A stretch of DNA of 64,000 nucleotides from Fontisubflavum oceani. GTDB lineage: Bacteria > Pseudomonadota > Alphaproteobacteria > Rhodobacterales > Rhodobacteraceae. Position 1 is the stretch's first letter, and the number at the start of each line of letters is the position of its first letter. Made by a program: the position numbers and the translations under genes. The notes under the pieces are model-generated. The model saw only the letters and a program-made list of their open reading frames with translations. It made no database searches and had not been told where the DNA came from. The DNA is taken from positions 3,100,001-3,164,000 of the forward strand of contig NZ_CP129111.1 of assembly GCF_030407165.1 (NCBI RefSeq). Direction: 5' to 3'. This document shows positions 37,070 to 46,684 of this stretch, piece after piece.

Positions 37070-38008
37070 ATGCCCAAAAAAGAAACCATATTCGAGCGCC
37101 GCGTTAAATTCCGTCACATTCAATGCTTTGTCGAAATCGCCCGGGAGGGGAGTTTAAAACGAGCGGCTGAAAAGCTGTATCTCACACAACCGGCGATTTC
37201 GAAGACCTTGAAAGAATTGGAAGACATCGTCGACGCCAAGCTTATGCAGCGCAGCAGATCTGGCGTCACGCTGACGAAACAGGGTGAGGTGTTTCTGCAT
37301 TTTGCGCAAATGTCGCTCGCCAATCTGCAGCAAGGCGTGCGCGGCATCGAAACCGCGCGGCAGCAGGTCAAGACACGGCTTCGCGTTGGATCACTCCCCA
37401 GTGTGGCTGCCTCGATGATGCCACATGTCGTGGCCGAGTTCTCCACCTTAGCGCCAGACGCCATGCTGCAAATGCTGGATGGGCCGCATGGCTATCTGAT
37501 TGAGCGATTGCGCTTGGGCGAACTTGATGTGGTGATCGGGCGGCTTGGGCAGCCAGATACGATGCAAGGCATCTCGTTCACACAACTCTATATGGAACAG
37601 GTGGATTTTGTCGTGCGCGCCGGTCATCCGCTCTTGGCGGCACCGGACCTGCACCGGATTGGTGAATGGCAGTTGATCTATCCACCGGCAGGATCCGCGA
37701 TAAGACCAATGGTCGAGCGGTTCTTGATCGCCCACGGGCTGACCGAACCGCCGAACCGGATCGAAACCGTTTCAAGCACCTTCGGCCGCGTCTATACGCG
37801 GCAATCCGACGCGATTTGGGTGATATCAAGCGGTGTTGTGGCCAACGAAACCGCGGATGGCACGCTTGTCCGGCTTCCGATCGACACGGCGATGACAGAT
37901 GGGCCAGTCGGCCTGATGGTGCGCCCGGATGCGCCAGAGATCCCAGTCTATACTCTGTTTCGGATGGCTGTGCAGACAGCGGTCGAACGCAGTCGACTGG
38001 CAACCTGA
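37070..38008 (+). CDS. pcaQ: LysR-type regulator, PcaQ-like
   Basis: A 312-aa LysR regulator. The winged helix-turn-helix is at the N-terminus (RHIQCFVEIAREGSLKRAAEKLYLTQPAISKTLKELED, residues about 15-52, quoted once as the diagnostic motif). The effector domain has GELDVVIGRLGQP near residue 145 and the usual RTG/WVISSGVVA region. The divergence from pobA-pcaCHG and the sequence style match PcaQ, which activates pca genes in response to beta-carboxymuconate or related lactone. It ends 29 bases before the start of the leftward YnjD-like gene's 3' end. Confidence 0.88.
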   Translation: MPKKETIFERRVKFRHIQCFVEIAREGSLKRAAEKLYLTQPAISKTLKELEDIVDAKLMQRSRSGVTLTKQGEVFLHFAQMSLANLQQGVRGIETARQQVKTRLRVGSLPSVAASMMPHVVAEFSTLAPDAMLQMLDGPHGYLIERLRLGELDVVIGRLGQPDTMQGISFTQLYMEQVDFVVRAGHPLLAAPDLHRIGEWQLIYPPAGSAIRPMVERFLIAHGLTEPPNRIETVSSTFGRVYTRQSDAIWVISSGVVANETADGTLVRLPIDTAMTDGPVGLMVRPDAPEIPVYTLFRMAVQTAVERSRLAT

Positions 38009-38037
38009 GACATATCGGGGCATGCGGCACCGCGATC

Positions 38038-39078
38038 TTATGAAATCACCCAGAGCGTCTCGTTTGGAAGGTGGAGCGGCACCAGCGCACCAATGCGGTA
38101 TCCCTCCGCTTCTGTTGGGTTCACGATTGCCTCGATCAGCATATCACCAACGCTGAGTTTCAGGCGGGTTTGGGTGCCCAGATAGATGACCTCGATCAGA
38201 TCGGCGGTTAGGTTGTTTTCTCCGCTCGGTGCATGCCCCAAGCGCACATTTTCGGGTCGGAAGGTCAGCGTGCCCTGCCCTGCGACGGCTCCAAGCGGCA
38301 AAACCAACCGCCCCAAGGCGCTGTCGAAAACACCATCCGCAGAGGTGCCCGAGATGAAGTTACGCCCACCGAAGAACCGCGCCGTCGCCTCATCCACAGG
38401 GCGTTTGTAGAACGCATCGGCCGTGTCGTACTGCTTCATCTGCCCATCAAGGATCAGCGCGACACGGTCCGCCAGCACGACGGCGTCCTCCTGATCATGG
38501 GTTACGAAGATCGTGGTGATCCCGGTCTCTTGCTGCAAAGATCGGATCAGATCGCGCATTTCAAACCGCAGATGCGTGTCGAGGTTGGAAAGCGGTTCAT
38601 CCAGCAGCAAAACCTCCGGCTGCACAATCAGCGCGCGGGCGAGCGCAACCCGTTGTTGTTGCCCGCCGGAAAGCGCGCTCGGCTTGCGCTCACCCAGATC
38701 GGGGAGGCGGACCAGATCAAGCATCTCACCAACGCGCCGTTTGATCTCGGCGGGGTTGGTCTTGCGCATCTTGAGGCCGAACCCAACATTCTCCGCCACG
38801 CTCATATAGGGAAACAGCAGATGGTTCTGAAACACCATCACGGCGCCCCGGTTTTCAGGTTTTTCCCGTAAGATCGAACGTCCATCGAACCGCACATCGC
38901 CGGAGCTTGGCTCTAAAAGCCCGGCGATGATCTTCATCGTCGTGGTTTTGCCACAGCCCGATGGCCCGAGCAGCGCGGTCAACGTGCCACTCTCGATCTC
39001 AAGGCTCAACCGGTCGAGGGCCGGGTGATCACCGCCGGTATAGAGTTTGGTCAGATGTTGGATAGAGACATGCGTCAT
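38038..39078 (-). CDS. ABC transporter ATP-binding protein, YnjD/PotA type
   Basis: A 346-aa importer ATPase. Walker A GPSGCGKTTTMKIIAG is near residue 38, then Q-loop VFQNHLLFPYMSVAENV, signature LSGGQQQRVALARALI near residue 135 and Walker B LLLDEPLSNLDTHLRFEMR. A C-terminal TOBE-type regulatory domain follows from about residue 245 (TLTFRPENVRLG). Its start overlaps the upstream permease stop (ATGA). With two permeases and a YnjB-like binding protein it makes a complete importer; the substrate is not known. Confidence 0.88.
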   Translation of the reverse strand: MTHVSIQHLTKLYTGGDHPALDRLSLEIESGTLTALLGPSGCGKTTTMKIIAGLLEPSSGDVRFDGRSILREKPENRGAVMVFQNHLLFPYMSVAENVGFGLKMRKTNPAEIKRRVGEMLDLVRLPDLGERKPSALSGGQQQRVALARALIVQPEVLLLDEPLSNLDTHLRFEMRDLIRSLQQETGITTIFVTHDQEDAVVLADRVALILDGQMKQYDTADAFYKRPVDEATARFFGGRNFISGTSADGVFDSALGRLVLPLGAVAGQGTLTFRPENVRLGHAPSGENNLTADLIEVIYLGTQTRLKLSVGDMLIEAIVNPTEAEGYRIGALVPLHLPNETLWVIS

Positions 39079-39899
39079 AGACGGCCGAAGCCTCCAACAG
39101 CGGCACTCCGGCCCGAAAGCTGCTTGGCGGTGAGAAGGAGAATGAAGATGCCGGGCAGAATGTAGATCATGCCGATGGCGCCGGTGATGTCATTGCGCCC
39201 AGAGGTCGCGAAGTTGAACAGCAGGAGCGGCAGGGTCACGACCCGCCCGCCGCCGATCAGCAAGGTGAGGATGTATTGGCTCCAGGAGACCAGAAACGCA
39301 AAGAGGCCACCGACAATGATGCCGGGCAGGATCGCCGGGAGTGTCACATACCAGAATGTCTTGAGTGGGGAGGCTCCGAGGCTGCGCGCCTGCGCCTCAA
39401 ACGCGGGATCATAATTCGAGAAAATGCCAGCCATGACGAGGGTCATGTAAGGCAGCGTCGGGATCAGGTGGACAAGGATCACGCCCTGCACCGTGTTGGT
39501 CAGCCCAAGCCAAATAAACACCGAATGAATGCCCAAAGCCACCGCAATACCTGGCACGATCATGGGCGCAAGGATCATCATTTCGACAACCTCCTTGCCC
39601 CTGAATTTATACATACCAAGCGCCCTGCCCGCTGGTACCCCGATCAGGATCGAGAGCGCGGTGGCCGCGAGCGAGATGCCGATGGTCAGCCAGAGGCTAT
39701 CTAACACGCCAGATGTGTCAGACATGGCGTAGTCCCACGCGTCTAAGGTCCAAACGCGGGGCAGAATATCCGGAAAAAACCAGCCCCGGGCGAAGGACCA
39801 AATCGCCAAAGGGATAAGCGGCAACACCAGCCAGATCACAAGAACCAGGCACGTGAGATAGCGGAAGGTTTGGGTCCAGAGACCGTCTTGCCCGATCAT
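39075..39899 (-). CDS. ABC transporter permease, binding-protein-dependent type
   Basis: A 274-aa inner-membrane permease with about six helices and the EAA loop FEAQARSLGASPLKTFWYVTLPAILPGI near residue 175. Helices include YLTCLVLVIWLVLPLIPLAIW and LLGTD-free loops as usual for the PotC/YnjC class. It ends with a helix near residue 245 (ITGAIGMIYILPGIFILLL). It overlaps the ATPase start and begins one base before the stop of the other permease gene, so the two are tightly coupled. The E. coli YnjC is one 511-aa permease, but here it is split in two, the older arrangement. Confidence 0.88.
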   Translation of the reverse strand: MIGQDGLWTQTFRYLTCLVLVIWLVLPLIPLAIWSFARGWFFPDILPRVWTLDAWDYAMSDTSGVLDSLWLTIGISLAATALSILIGVPAGRALGMYKFRGKEVVEMMILAPMIVPGIAVALGIHSVFIWLGLTNTVQGVILVHLIPTLPYMTLVMAGIFSNYDPAFEAQARSLGASPLKTFWYVTLPAILPGIIVGGLFAFLVSWSQYILTLLIGGGRVVTLPLLLFNFATSGRNDITGAIGMIYILPGIFILLLTAKQLSGRSAAVGGFGRL

Positions 39900-39900
39900 C

Positions 39901-40758
39901 TCACCCCCTCAACCGCCGGCGCGCATAGCGGATGTAGATATAGATCATCACCGCGCTCATCACGGCGATCAGAATGGCCAACGCCATGGCCTCAGGGCGC
40001 GCCGCCAAATCGACATCGGTGTATTTGCGATACGCAAGCACTGGCAGCGCGGCGGGGTAATTCGCGCCAAGCAGCGCCGGGATTTCATAGGCCCCAAAGG
40101 TGAAGGCAAAGACGATCACCGAGGCCGACATAAGGCCCGGAAAGATTAATGGCAGCAGGACATAGCGAAAGCTCTGCCATTTTGATGCGCCCAAAGACCG
40201 GGCGACACTTTCATAGTCCTCCCCCATGGCCTGCATGTTTGCCAGGACGATCACCCCGATAAACGGCACCTCTTTCCAGACATATTGCAGGATGATCCCG
40301 ATGGCGTAGGGGTCGAAGACCAGCGCGGGAAAATCGGCGGGCCGCGCGATCATACCGAACTCGGCTGCCAAGCGCGCAAAGCTGCCCGATTGCGAAAACA
40401 GGTAGAGAATACCGATGGCGCCGACCAAATGCGGCACGGTCAAGTTCAACTGAAACAGGAAGTTGATGATGTCACGACCAATGAAAGCGCGCCGCAGCAG
40501 CAACGCGGCGCCGACGGCAAGGATGCAAGAGATCACCGTGGAGGTGAAAGAAATATGGACGCTTAGCAGGAAGGAGTAATAGAACTCCTCCTCCGTGAAA
40601 ATTGCGGCGTAGGCCTGCAAGTTCGGCTCCGTCAGCCCAATCACCGGCATGTAGTTGAAGCTGCGCATCAGGCCGATCAAGAGGCCGCCAAAGAACAGCC
40701 CCACAATCACCAAGAGCGCCGGCAGCAACAGCAAGAAAATCTTCAGACGGTCAGACAA
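39901..40758 (-). CDS. ABC transporter permease, binding-protein-dependent type
   Basis: A 285-aa permease with an N-terminal helix (IFLLLLPALLVIVGLFFGGLLIGL), six helices in all and the EAA loop YESVARSLGASKWQSFRYVLLPLIFPGL near residue 180. It forms the transmembrane channel with the second permease and pairs with the YnjB-like binding protein, whose stop lies 71 bases upstream. The C-terminus ends in a short basic tail (RYARRRLRG). Confidence 0.88.
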   Translation of the reverse strand: MSDRLKIFLLLLPALLVIVGLFFGGLLIGLMRSFNYMPVIGLTEPNLQAYAAIFTEEEFYYSFLLSVHISFTSTVISCILAVGAALLLRRAFIGRDIINFLFQLNLTVPHLVGAIGILYLFSQSGSFARLAAEFGMIARPADFPALVFDPYAIGIILQYVWKEVPFIGVIVLANMQAMGEDYESVARSLGASKWQSFRYVLLPLIFPGLMSASVIVFAFTFGAYEIPALLGANYPAALPVLAYRKYTDVDLAARPEAMALAILIAVMSAVMIYIYIRYARRRLRG

Positions 40759-40829
40759 AGCAGGCCTCGCCCCAAATGGGATGCAAAACCATCTCGCGCC
40801 GGGCCGAGATGGCCCCCGCGATCATCGGC

Positions 40830-42062
40830 TCAATTGCCAACGTTGTCGATCCAACCCTGCTCAATCGCAGAAATCCATGAGGCCTGCAGTTCCGGCAATG
40901 CGGTTGCGGCCAAGTCTTCGACGGGCACAACGTTTGGATGGCGCGCGATTGAGTCAAAAACCGCCCGCACCTCTCCATCCACGCGGGTCATATCGATCCC
41001 CGGTTGTGCCCCCCAAACATCCGGCCTTGCCTTGTGAACCTGCGCCTCAGCCGAGAGAAGCAGGTTTTGCAGCACCAAAGCGGCGGCTTTATTGGGCGAA
41101 TTGAATGGGATCAGCGTGTAGTTGGTGTTGCCGATTGTGCCATCCGTCATGGCATAGCCTTGGGTCGTTGGTGGAAAGATGCCGTTCTCGATATTGATGC
41201 CGACGCTGGCGGGCTCATAGTTGAACACCAAACCGACTTCCTGATTGGCATACAGCTGTTCCAGCGCCGCGATCGACGTTGGATAAGTCGCGCCTTCGCG
41301 CCAAAGATAGGGCTCGATATCGTTCAAGATCTGCCAAGTCGCGGCTGCGACGTCGTCAAAACGGTCCTGATCGAACTCACCCAGCAGGTTCTCGACGCCG
41401 CCTGCAGCATGATAGAACACATGCCGGACAAACACCGATCCGTTGAAATCGGGCGGTGCGGAATAGGTGAACTGACCTGGGTTGGCCACGATCCAGCCCA
41501 ACAAATCCGGGATCGAGGTTGGCGGGGCGTCATGGAGCGCCGTGTTGTACGCGAAGGCAAATTGCGCGGTCGACCAGGGCACTTCGCAGCCATCGACCGG
41601 CACACCGAAATCATTGGCAATCGCCGGATTGCTCCAGTCGATCAAAGCGTTGTTCGGCAGAAGATCGGTATATCCGCAATAGACCAAATCTCCCTGCATC
41701 ATAGTGCGGAAATTCTCGCCGTTGATCCAAATCATGTCGACGGAGCCTGCATCCATCACACCGGCTTCGCGCTCGCTCAGGACCAGGTTGACCGCCTCCG
41801 CCGTATCGCTGAGGCCGACCCGGTTCAACGTGATGCCGTATTCATCCATCAGCCGACCGCCGATATATTCGGTCACATATCGGTTGATGTCATCCGACCC
41901 GCCCCAGAGGAACCAGTTGACCTCCCCACCCCGGGCCAATTCGACGATTTCATCCCATGACATAGCGTTCAGCGCATCGCCATCCGCCGTGTCGGCCATC
42001 GCTGCCGGGGGCAACATAGCCGCGCTCATCACCAGGGCCGCCAGCTTGGGAACATATCTCAT
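40830..42062 (-). CDS. ABC transporter substrate-binding protein, YnjB-like
   Basis: A 410-aa periplasmic protein with a signal peptide (YVPKLAALVMSAAMLPPAAMA). It contains VNWFLWGGSDDINRYVTEYI near residue 48 and GSVDMIWINGENFRTMM near residue 105, which closely resemble the E. coli YnjB protein. The four-gene set therefore looks like a YnjBCD-type importer whose substrate is not established. It sits 290 bases downstream of the TetR gene on the same strand, so TetR may or may not share its transcript. Confidence 0.82.
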   Translation of the reverse strand: MRYVPKLAALVMSAAMLPPAAMADTADGDALNAMSWDEIVELARGGEVNWFLWGGSDDINRYVTEYIGGRLMDEYGITLNRVGLSDTAEAVNLVLSEREAGVMDAGSVDMIWINGENFRTMMQGDLVYCGYTDLLPNNALIDWSNPAIANDFGVPVDGCEVPWSTAQFAFAYNTALHDAPPTSIPDLLGWIVANPGQFTYSAPPDFNGSVFVRHVFYHAAGGVENLLGEFDQDRFDDVAAATWQILNDIEPYLWREGATYPTSIAALEQLYANQEVGLVFNYEPASVGINIENGIFPPTTQGYAMTDGTIGNTNYTLIPFNSPNKAAALVLQNLLLSAEAQVHKARPDVWGAQPGIDMTRVDGEVRAVFDSIARHPNVVPVEDLAATALPELQASWISAIEQGWIDNVGN

Positions 42063-42352
42063 TCGGTCTTCCAGGTGTCTCAGGGTTGCTTTCGTTTGCT
42101 CTGGTTCTAACCGCAGAGCGCCGCCGCAGCCACAACCTCAAGCACAACCTCGAACACAATCTCGTTTGATCGCATCGCTCAGGTGATGTGTCTGACCGCG
42201 ACAGGGTCATAGTGCTCCGACCACATGAGAGGTCATCCCGCATTGCAAAGCTCGCGAATCAACACGTCCGCCCGGCACCCCGCTTGCGCGTAACAAGCAT
42301 TGCCGGCGGGGCCTCTATGAAAGCCGCCCAATCATAATCTGACCGGGGTGAT

Positions 42353-43021
42353 CTATGGCGCGGAGGTCGCCGCGATCACCTTGAAACCTGCACTGATATA
42401 AGGAACGACAATCTCCTTATAGGCTGCCCAAGATGGGTCACTTCCAGCCATGCCGAGAAGGCCCTCGACGCGTGCGTCCTGCACGGTTGCGGCATGCATG
42501 ATGGCCATCAAGAAATGAAAGCCCCGAATGGCGTCACTATGTTCAAGCTCTGGCAGGGCCCGCATGAAGGCGTCGATATAGAGCTTGGCCACATTGTCGA
42601 AACTCTCGCTCATATAGCTGGACAGCGTGCCATCCCAGACCGAGCGCCCAACGAAGGTGGCAAAGTGGCGCCACTGCTCGTTTTCGCCATCAAGCTTGTT
42701 GTAATACGGCAGGATGAGCGCGCGGACGAGAGGCTCAACCTCGACATTGTTCCGCCCAACCAACTCTTCGTACTGCTCCAGGAGGACAATCCGCTCGCGA
42801 TTGAGCTCGCTTGCGCGGCGCTGAATGGTCTCCCTGACCAGCGTCTCTTTCTTGCCGAAATGATAGGCAATCTGACCAACATTCGCGCCAGCATCGGCGG
42901 CGATCTCTTTCAAAGTGACGATCTGATAATTCTGCTTGGCGAAAAGCCGTTCGGCGGCGTCAAGCAAACGGTCGGGTGTTTCGATATTATATGCGCGCAC
43001 GCGCGGGGCTGTCTGGGTCAT
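42353..43021 (-). CDS. TetR/AcrR family transcriptional regulator
   Basis: A 222-aa repressor with an N-terminal helix-turn-helix (RLLDAAERLFAKQNYQIVTLKEIAADAGANVGQIAYHFGKKETLVRETI, residues about 16-64; quoted as the diagnostic region) and a helical ligand-binding C-terminal part (DGENEQWRHFATFVGRSVWDGTLSSYM). ATG 43021 follows CGGAACG; an ATG 12 bases earlier is too close to the GGAGG. It is divergent from the amidase gene across a 282-bp AT-rich gap with promoter-like sequence, so autoregulation and control of the amidase operon is likely. Inducer unknown. Confidence 0.85.
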   Translation of the reverse strand: MTQTAPRVRAYNIETPDRLLDAAERLFAKQNYQIVTLKEIAADAGANVGQIAYHFGKKETLVRETIQRRASELNRERIVLLEQYEELVGRNNVEVEPLVRALILPYYNKLDGENEQWRHFATFVGRSVWDGTLSSYMSESFDNVAKLYIDAFMRALPELEHSDAIRGFHFLMAIMHAATVQDARVEGLLGMAGSDPSWAAYKEIVVPYISAGFKVIAATSAP

Positions 43022-43222
43022 CGTTCCGCACATCCTCCCAGCAATCTCGCAAGCGCGAGGGCATCGCGTTTCTCACGCAGGATCCGCCGCCGCATCATGG
43101 CCCCTGCGACTGTCAGATAACAGACCGCCGCAAAACAGGGCAGAGCGCGACTCTGGTTGATAATAAAAGAAGCTGATCCAAAAATCATAGTCTTAATACG
43201 GTTTTTATACCTGATAGCAGTG

Positions 43223-43254
43223 TTGACAATTGATTTATTAGCCAAAAACATAGT
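43223..43254 (+). promoter_or_regulatory. Candidate sigma70-type promoter upstream of amidase
   Basis: TTGACA at 43223-43228 matches the -35 consensus exactly. A loose -10 (AAACAT at 43246-43251, 17-base spacing, or CATAGT at 43249) follows about 50 bases before the amidase start. The region (about 43155-43280) is conspicuously AT-rich. It is a prediction only. Confidence 0.4.
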
Positions 43255-43303
43255 TGCACAAGATAAAGATTCGGAAAATTGGCACGATAGGGGCTTCGGA
43301 ACG

Positions 43304-44959
43304 ATGTCGGCTTCACTCACTCTCGCGGACATAGAAGGCGCCGAACGGCTTGCCGGGCTAAGCTATACCCCCCAGGAGCGTCAGCAGATGCTGGAAAACC
43401 TGGAAGGGCAGATTGCGTCGGCCCAGATGCGGCGGGCTGTGCGGCTTGAGAATGATGAGCCGATGGCAAGCCGCTTTGACCCGCGCCTGCCGCATTTCGT
43501 GATGCCGACATCCGCGGGGAAGGCGCAATTCTCCGACACCGATGGCGGGCCACTGCCGGATGATGACGAAGATATTGCTTTTGCGCCGATGACGCAGCTT
43601 TCCGCGTGGCTTCGGCAGGGCAAGCTGACCAGTCGGCGGCTCACCGAGATTTATCTGGCCCGTATCGAAGCGCGGAACCAAGACCTTGAGTGTTTCGCCA
43701 CGGTGACGCCCGACCTCGCGCTCACCGAAGCTGATGCGGCGGACAGTCTCCTTGGTGCGGGAGAATGGCTCGGCCCGCTGCATGGCATTCCTTACGGCCT
43801 GAAAGACCTTTTCGACACGCAAAGCATTGTCACGGGCTGGGGTGCGGAACCGTTCCAGAACCGAATCCCCGAAAGTGATGCGGTGATCGTGCAGCGCCTG
43901 CATGCCGCCGGTGCGGTTCTGCTTGGGAAAACCACCGTCGGTGCGCTCGCCTATAACGATATTTGGTATGGCGGGGTGACGCGCAATCCATGGAACCTGA
44001 ATGAAGGCTCAAGCGGATCTTCCGCCGGGTCCGCGTCGGCCACCGCTGCCGGGCTTTGTGCTTTCGCTATCGGCACTGAAACGCTTGGCTCGATCACATC
44101 ACCCTCTCAGCGCTGTGGGACGACGGGCTTACGCCCGACCTTCGGACGGGTTGCACGCACTGGCGGCATGGCGCTCTGCTGGACACTCGACAAGGTCGGC
44201 CCAATCTGCCGCTCGGTCGAAGACACGGCCATGGTCCTTGACGCAATCAATGGCAGCGATATTGGCGATCCCTCCTCTATCGAGGCACCATTCCATTTCG
44301 ACGCCAATGCCTCGTGGAAAGACCTTCGCGTCGGCTATCTGCCCGACGCGTTCGAAGACGGCGCAACCGAGGTCGATCGGGCCGCTCTTGAGGCCGTGCG
44401 TGATCTCGGCGTTGATCTGCGCGAGGTCAGCTTGCCGGACCTGCCTTATGGGGCCCTGATCAACATCCTTTATGCTGAGGCTGCGGCGGCCTTTGAGGAA
44501 CTGACGCTAGAGAACACCGACGATACGCTGACCTGGCAGGATGACGGGGCCTGGCCCAACACGTTCCGAAAGGCGCGCTTCTTGTCTGCGGTCGATCATG
44601 TTCAACTCGACCGGCTCCGCTTACGCGTGATGAAGGCGCTCGACGGCCTCTTCAATGAGATCGACGTGTTGGTTGGACCGTTCATGACCGGCCCGATGCT
44701 GGTTGCGTCGAACTTCACCGGGCACCCCTGTTTGCATCTGCGCGCCGGATTTCTTGAGCTTGGAACGCGCGGCAAAGCCAGCCTTGGCGCTGGCAAGCTG
44801 AGTGTTGGCGAGGAAGATGTCGACGGCCAGGTTTTCACGGTGCCGCAGGGCATCTCGCTTTGGGGGCGGCTGTTCGAGGAAGGGCCGTTGCTGAACTTCG
44901 GCATGGCGCTTGAAACCGCGCTCGGCGTCGCCGAGCGGCGCCCAACCTTTGCGCGCTAA
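43304..44959 (+). CDS. Amidase (amidase signature family)
   Basis: A 551-aa enzyme with the amidase-signature fold. The Ser-cisSer-Lys triad is visible: lysine in IPYGLKDLFDTQ near residue 168, cis-serine in the glycine/serine loop EGSSGSSAGSASATAAGL near residue 240, and nucleophile serine in ETLGSITSPSQRCGTTGLRP near residue 265. It hydrolyses an amide to acid plus ammonia. ATG 43304 has CGGAACG in front. A frame extends upstream to 43157 with a hydrophobic stretch, but there is no start signal. It is the first gene of a likely operon with a dipeptide-type ABC importer; the substrate may be an imported amide or peptide derivative. Confidence 0.88.
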   Translation: MSASLTLADIEGAERLAGLSYTPQERQQMLENLEGQIASAQMRRAVRLENDEPMASRFDPRLPHFVMPTSAGKAQFSDTDGGPLPDDDEDIAFAPMTQLSAWLRQGKLTSRRLTEIYLARIEARNQDLECFATVTPDLALTEADAADSLLGAGEWLGPLHGIPYGLKDLFDTQSIVTGWGAEPFQNRIPESDAVIVQRLHAAGAVLLGKTTVGALAYNDIWYGGVTRNPWNLNEGSSGSSAGSASATAAGLCAFAIGTETLGSITSPSQRCGTTGLRPTFGRVARTGGMALCWTLDKVGPICRSVEDTAMVLDAINGSDIGDPSSIEAPFHFDANASWKDLRVGYLPDAFEDGATEVDRAALEAVRDLGVDLREVSLPDLPYGALINILYAEAAAAFEELTLENTDDTLTWQDDGAWPNTFRKARFLSAVDHVQLDRLRLRVMKALDGLFNEIDVLVGPFMTGPMLVASNFTGHPCLHLRAGFLELGTRGKASLGAGKLSVGEEDVDGQVFTVPQGISLWGRLFEEGPLLNFGMALETALGVAERRPTFAR

Positions 44960-45036
44960 CCCAATGTTCCGCCGGTCCTATGCCGGCGCTGCGCATGTGC
45001 CACGGGGGCCAAGCTTGCAGCCCCCGGTCAATCCAA

Positions 45037-45056
45037 CCGCTGGACGCATCCAGCGG
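45037..45056. promoter_or_regulatory. Hairpin between amidase and binding-protein gene
   Basis: CCGCTGGA, loop CGCA, TCCAGCGG: a perfect 8-bp stem 20 bases before the binding-protein start. A second, weaker hairpin (around GCCGGTCCTATGCCGGC) lies nearer the amidase stop. No T run follows, so it looks like an mRNA-stabilising element or processing site that raises expression of the binding protein over the permeases, as is common in ABC operons. This role is inference. Confidence 0.5.
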
Positions 45057-45076
45057 CAACAGAGGAGATAAAGACA

Positions 45077-46615
45077 ATGAAACGTAGGGAGTTTCTCGCC
45101 ACAAGCATCATCGCCACGGGTGCGCTTGGATTTGGGTTCGGGCCCGGCCCGCTTCGCGCGCAAGAACCCGTGTCAGGCGGCACGCTGATCTGGGGCCATT
45201 CGGAGACCACCCAGAACCTCGACATGCACCAGACCGGCACCGCCTCGACCGCCCGGGTGCTGCAAAACATCCACGACTCCATCGTGACGATCAATTCGGA
45301 GATGGAAGTGGTGCCGCAGCTTGCCGAGAGCTTCGAGGTCTCTGAAGACGGGCTGACCTATACGTTCAACCTGCGCGATGGCGTGAAATTCCATGACGGC
45401 TCGACGATGACCGCCGAGGATGTGATCTATTCCTTTGAGCGCTGCCGCGACCCTGAGGTCGGCGCGGTCAATTTCGAAGTGTTCAACGATGTTGATGCCT
45501 TCGAAGCGCCGGACGATCTGACGGTCGTGATCCGCATGTCACGCCCGAACGCGCCCTTCCTGGCCCGTCTTGCCGAGAATGGGGCCGGTGTGGTCATGCC
45601 TGCTGGATCAGGTGACACACAAGGCACCGCCCCAACGGGCGCAGGCGCGTTCCGTTTCATGCGCCGAGAGTTTGGCAATGAAGTGGAACTTGAGCGCTTT
45701 GACGAGTACTGGGATGGCCCAGCCTATCTCGACGGCATTCTGGCCCGAGAGATCACCGAACCCACCGTGCGGCTGACCGGGCTGCAGACAGGGGAGTTGC
45801 ATTTCATCAATGACATCCCGGCCGAACGCGTCGCGCAAGTGGAAGGGGATGCAGATATTCAGGTCGTGACCTGGGCACCCCTGAACTTCGACTTCCTGAA
45901 TTTCAACCATGATCGGGAGTTGTTCCAAGACCGTCGGGTCCGCCTGGCCTTTGACCTGATGATCGACAAAGAAGCATTGCTTCAAGGCGCGCTCTGGGCG
46001 CAAGGCGATACCACCCCAACGCCAAGCTTCCCCAACGATGCGACGCGCAACGGCGATCTGACGCAGCGGGCGCAGGATATCGCGCAGGCGCAGGCCTTGT
46101 TGGAAGAGGCCGGATATCCGCCGGGCACGCTGAACGTGGTATTCAAGGTGACCACCAACTACCCCTACCATGTCGACAGCGCGCAGATCATCGCGGAATG
46201 GGCGCGGGCGGCGGGCGTCAACATGACGATCGAACAGCTCACTTGGGCCGATTGGCTGAGCCAGGTCTGGGTGGATCGCGACTTTGAGATGACGATGATG
46301 AACTTCTTCACCATCTGGGAGCCGGATCGCCTGTACTACAGCCTCTACCACAGCACCGGTGGCTTCAACTATCGCAGCATCAGCGATCCGCTCATTGACG
46401 AGTTGACCGAGCAAGCCCGGGGCGAAGTCGATCCCGCCGCGCGCCTTGATCTCTACCGCCGCATTCAGCAGCACCTGTTTGACGAGGCGCTTGATGTAAT
46501 CCTCTGGTATCGCAACGGCACGATTGGTGCGACGCCGGAGGTCGGCGGGCTGGACACGGTGGTGCATCCCAACGGGTCCAACCTCAATTTTCACAAGGTC
46601 TGGCTCGCCAGCTGA
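45077..46615 (+). CDS. ABC transporter substrate-binding protein, dipeptide/oligopeptide type (SBP_bac_5)
   Basis: A 512-aa periplasmic binding protein of the DppA/OppA class. The N-terminus MKRREFLATSIIATGALGFG has adjacent arginines before a hydrophobic run, like a Tat or Sec signal. The family motif for peptide binders (VPQLAESFEVSEDGLTYTFNLRDGVKFHDGSTMTAEDVIYSFER, residues about 77-120, quoted as the diagnostic motif) is complete. An aromatic-rich C-terminal domain follows. Members also bind opines, glutathione, nickel or aryl amides, so the ligand is open. The permeases and ATPase follow directly. Confidence 0.9.
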   Translation: MKRREFLATSIIATGALGFGFGPGPLRAQEPVSGGTLIWGHSETTQNLDMHQTGTASTARVLQNIHDSIVTINSEMEVVPQLAESFEVSEDGLTYTFNLRDGVKFHDGSTMTAEDVIYSFERCRDPEVGAVNFEVFNDVDAFEAPDDLTVVIRMSRPNAPFLARLAENGAGVVMPAGSGDTQGTAPTGAGAFRFMRREFGNEVELERFDEYWDGPAYLDGILAREITEPTVRLTGLQTGELHFINDIPAERVAQVEGDADIQVVTWAPLNFDFLNFNHDRELFQDRRVRLAFDLMIDKEALLQGALWAQGDTTPTPSFPNDATRNGDLTQRAQDIAQAQALLEEAGYPPGTLNVVFKVTTNYPYHVDSAQIIAEWARAAGVNMTIEQLTWADWLSQVWVDRDFEMTMMNFFTIWEPDRLYYSLYHSTGGFNYRSISDPLIDELTEQARGEVDPAARLDLYRRIQQHLFDEALDVILWYRNGTIGATPEVGGLDTVVHPNGSNLNFHKVWLAS

Positions 46616-46684
46616 CGAGCTTCATGCGTGAGGCGGCCCGCCGCCTCACCGCTTTCCCTGTCTCCAACCTTCGGTCCCCCTCTG

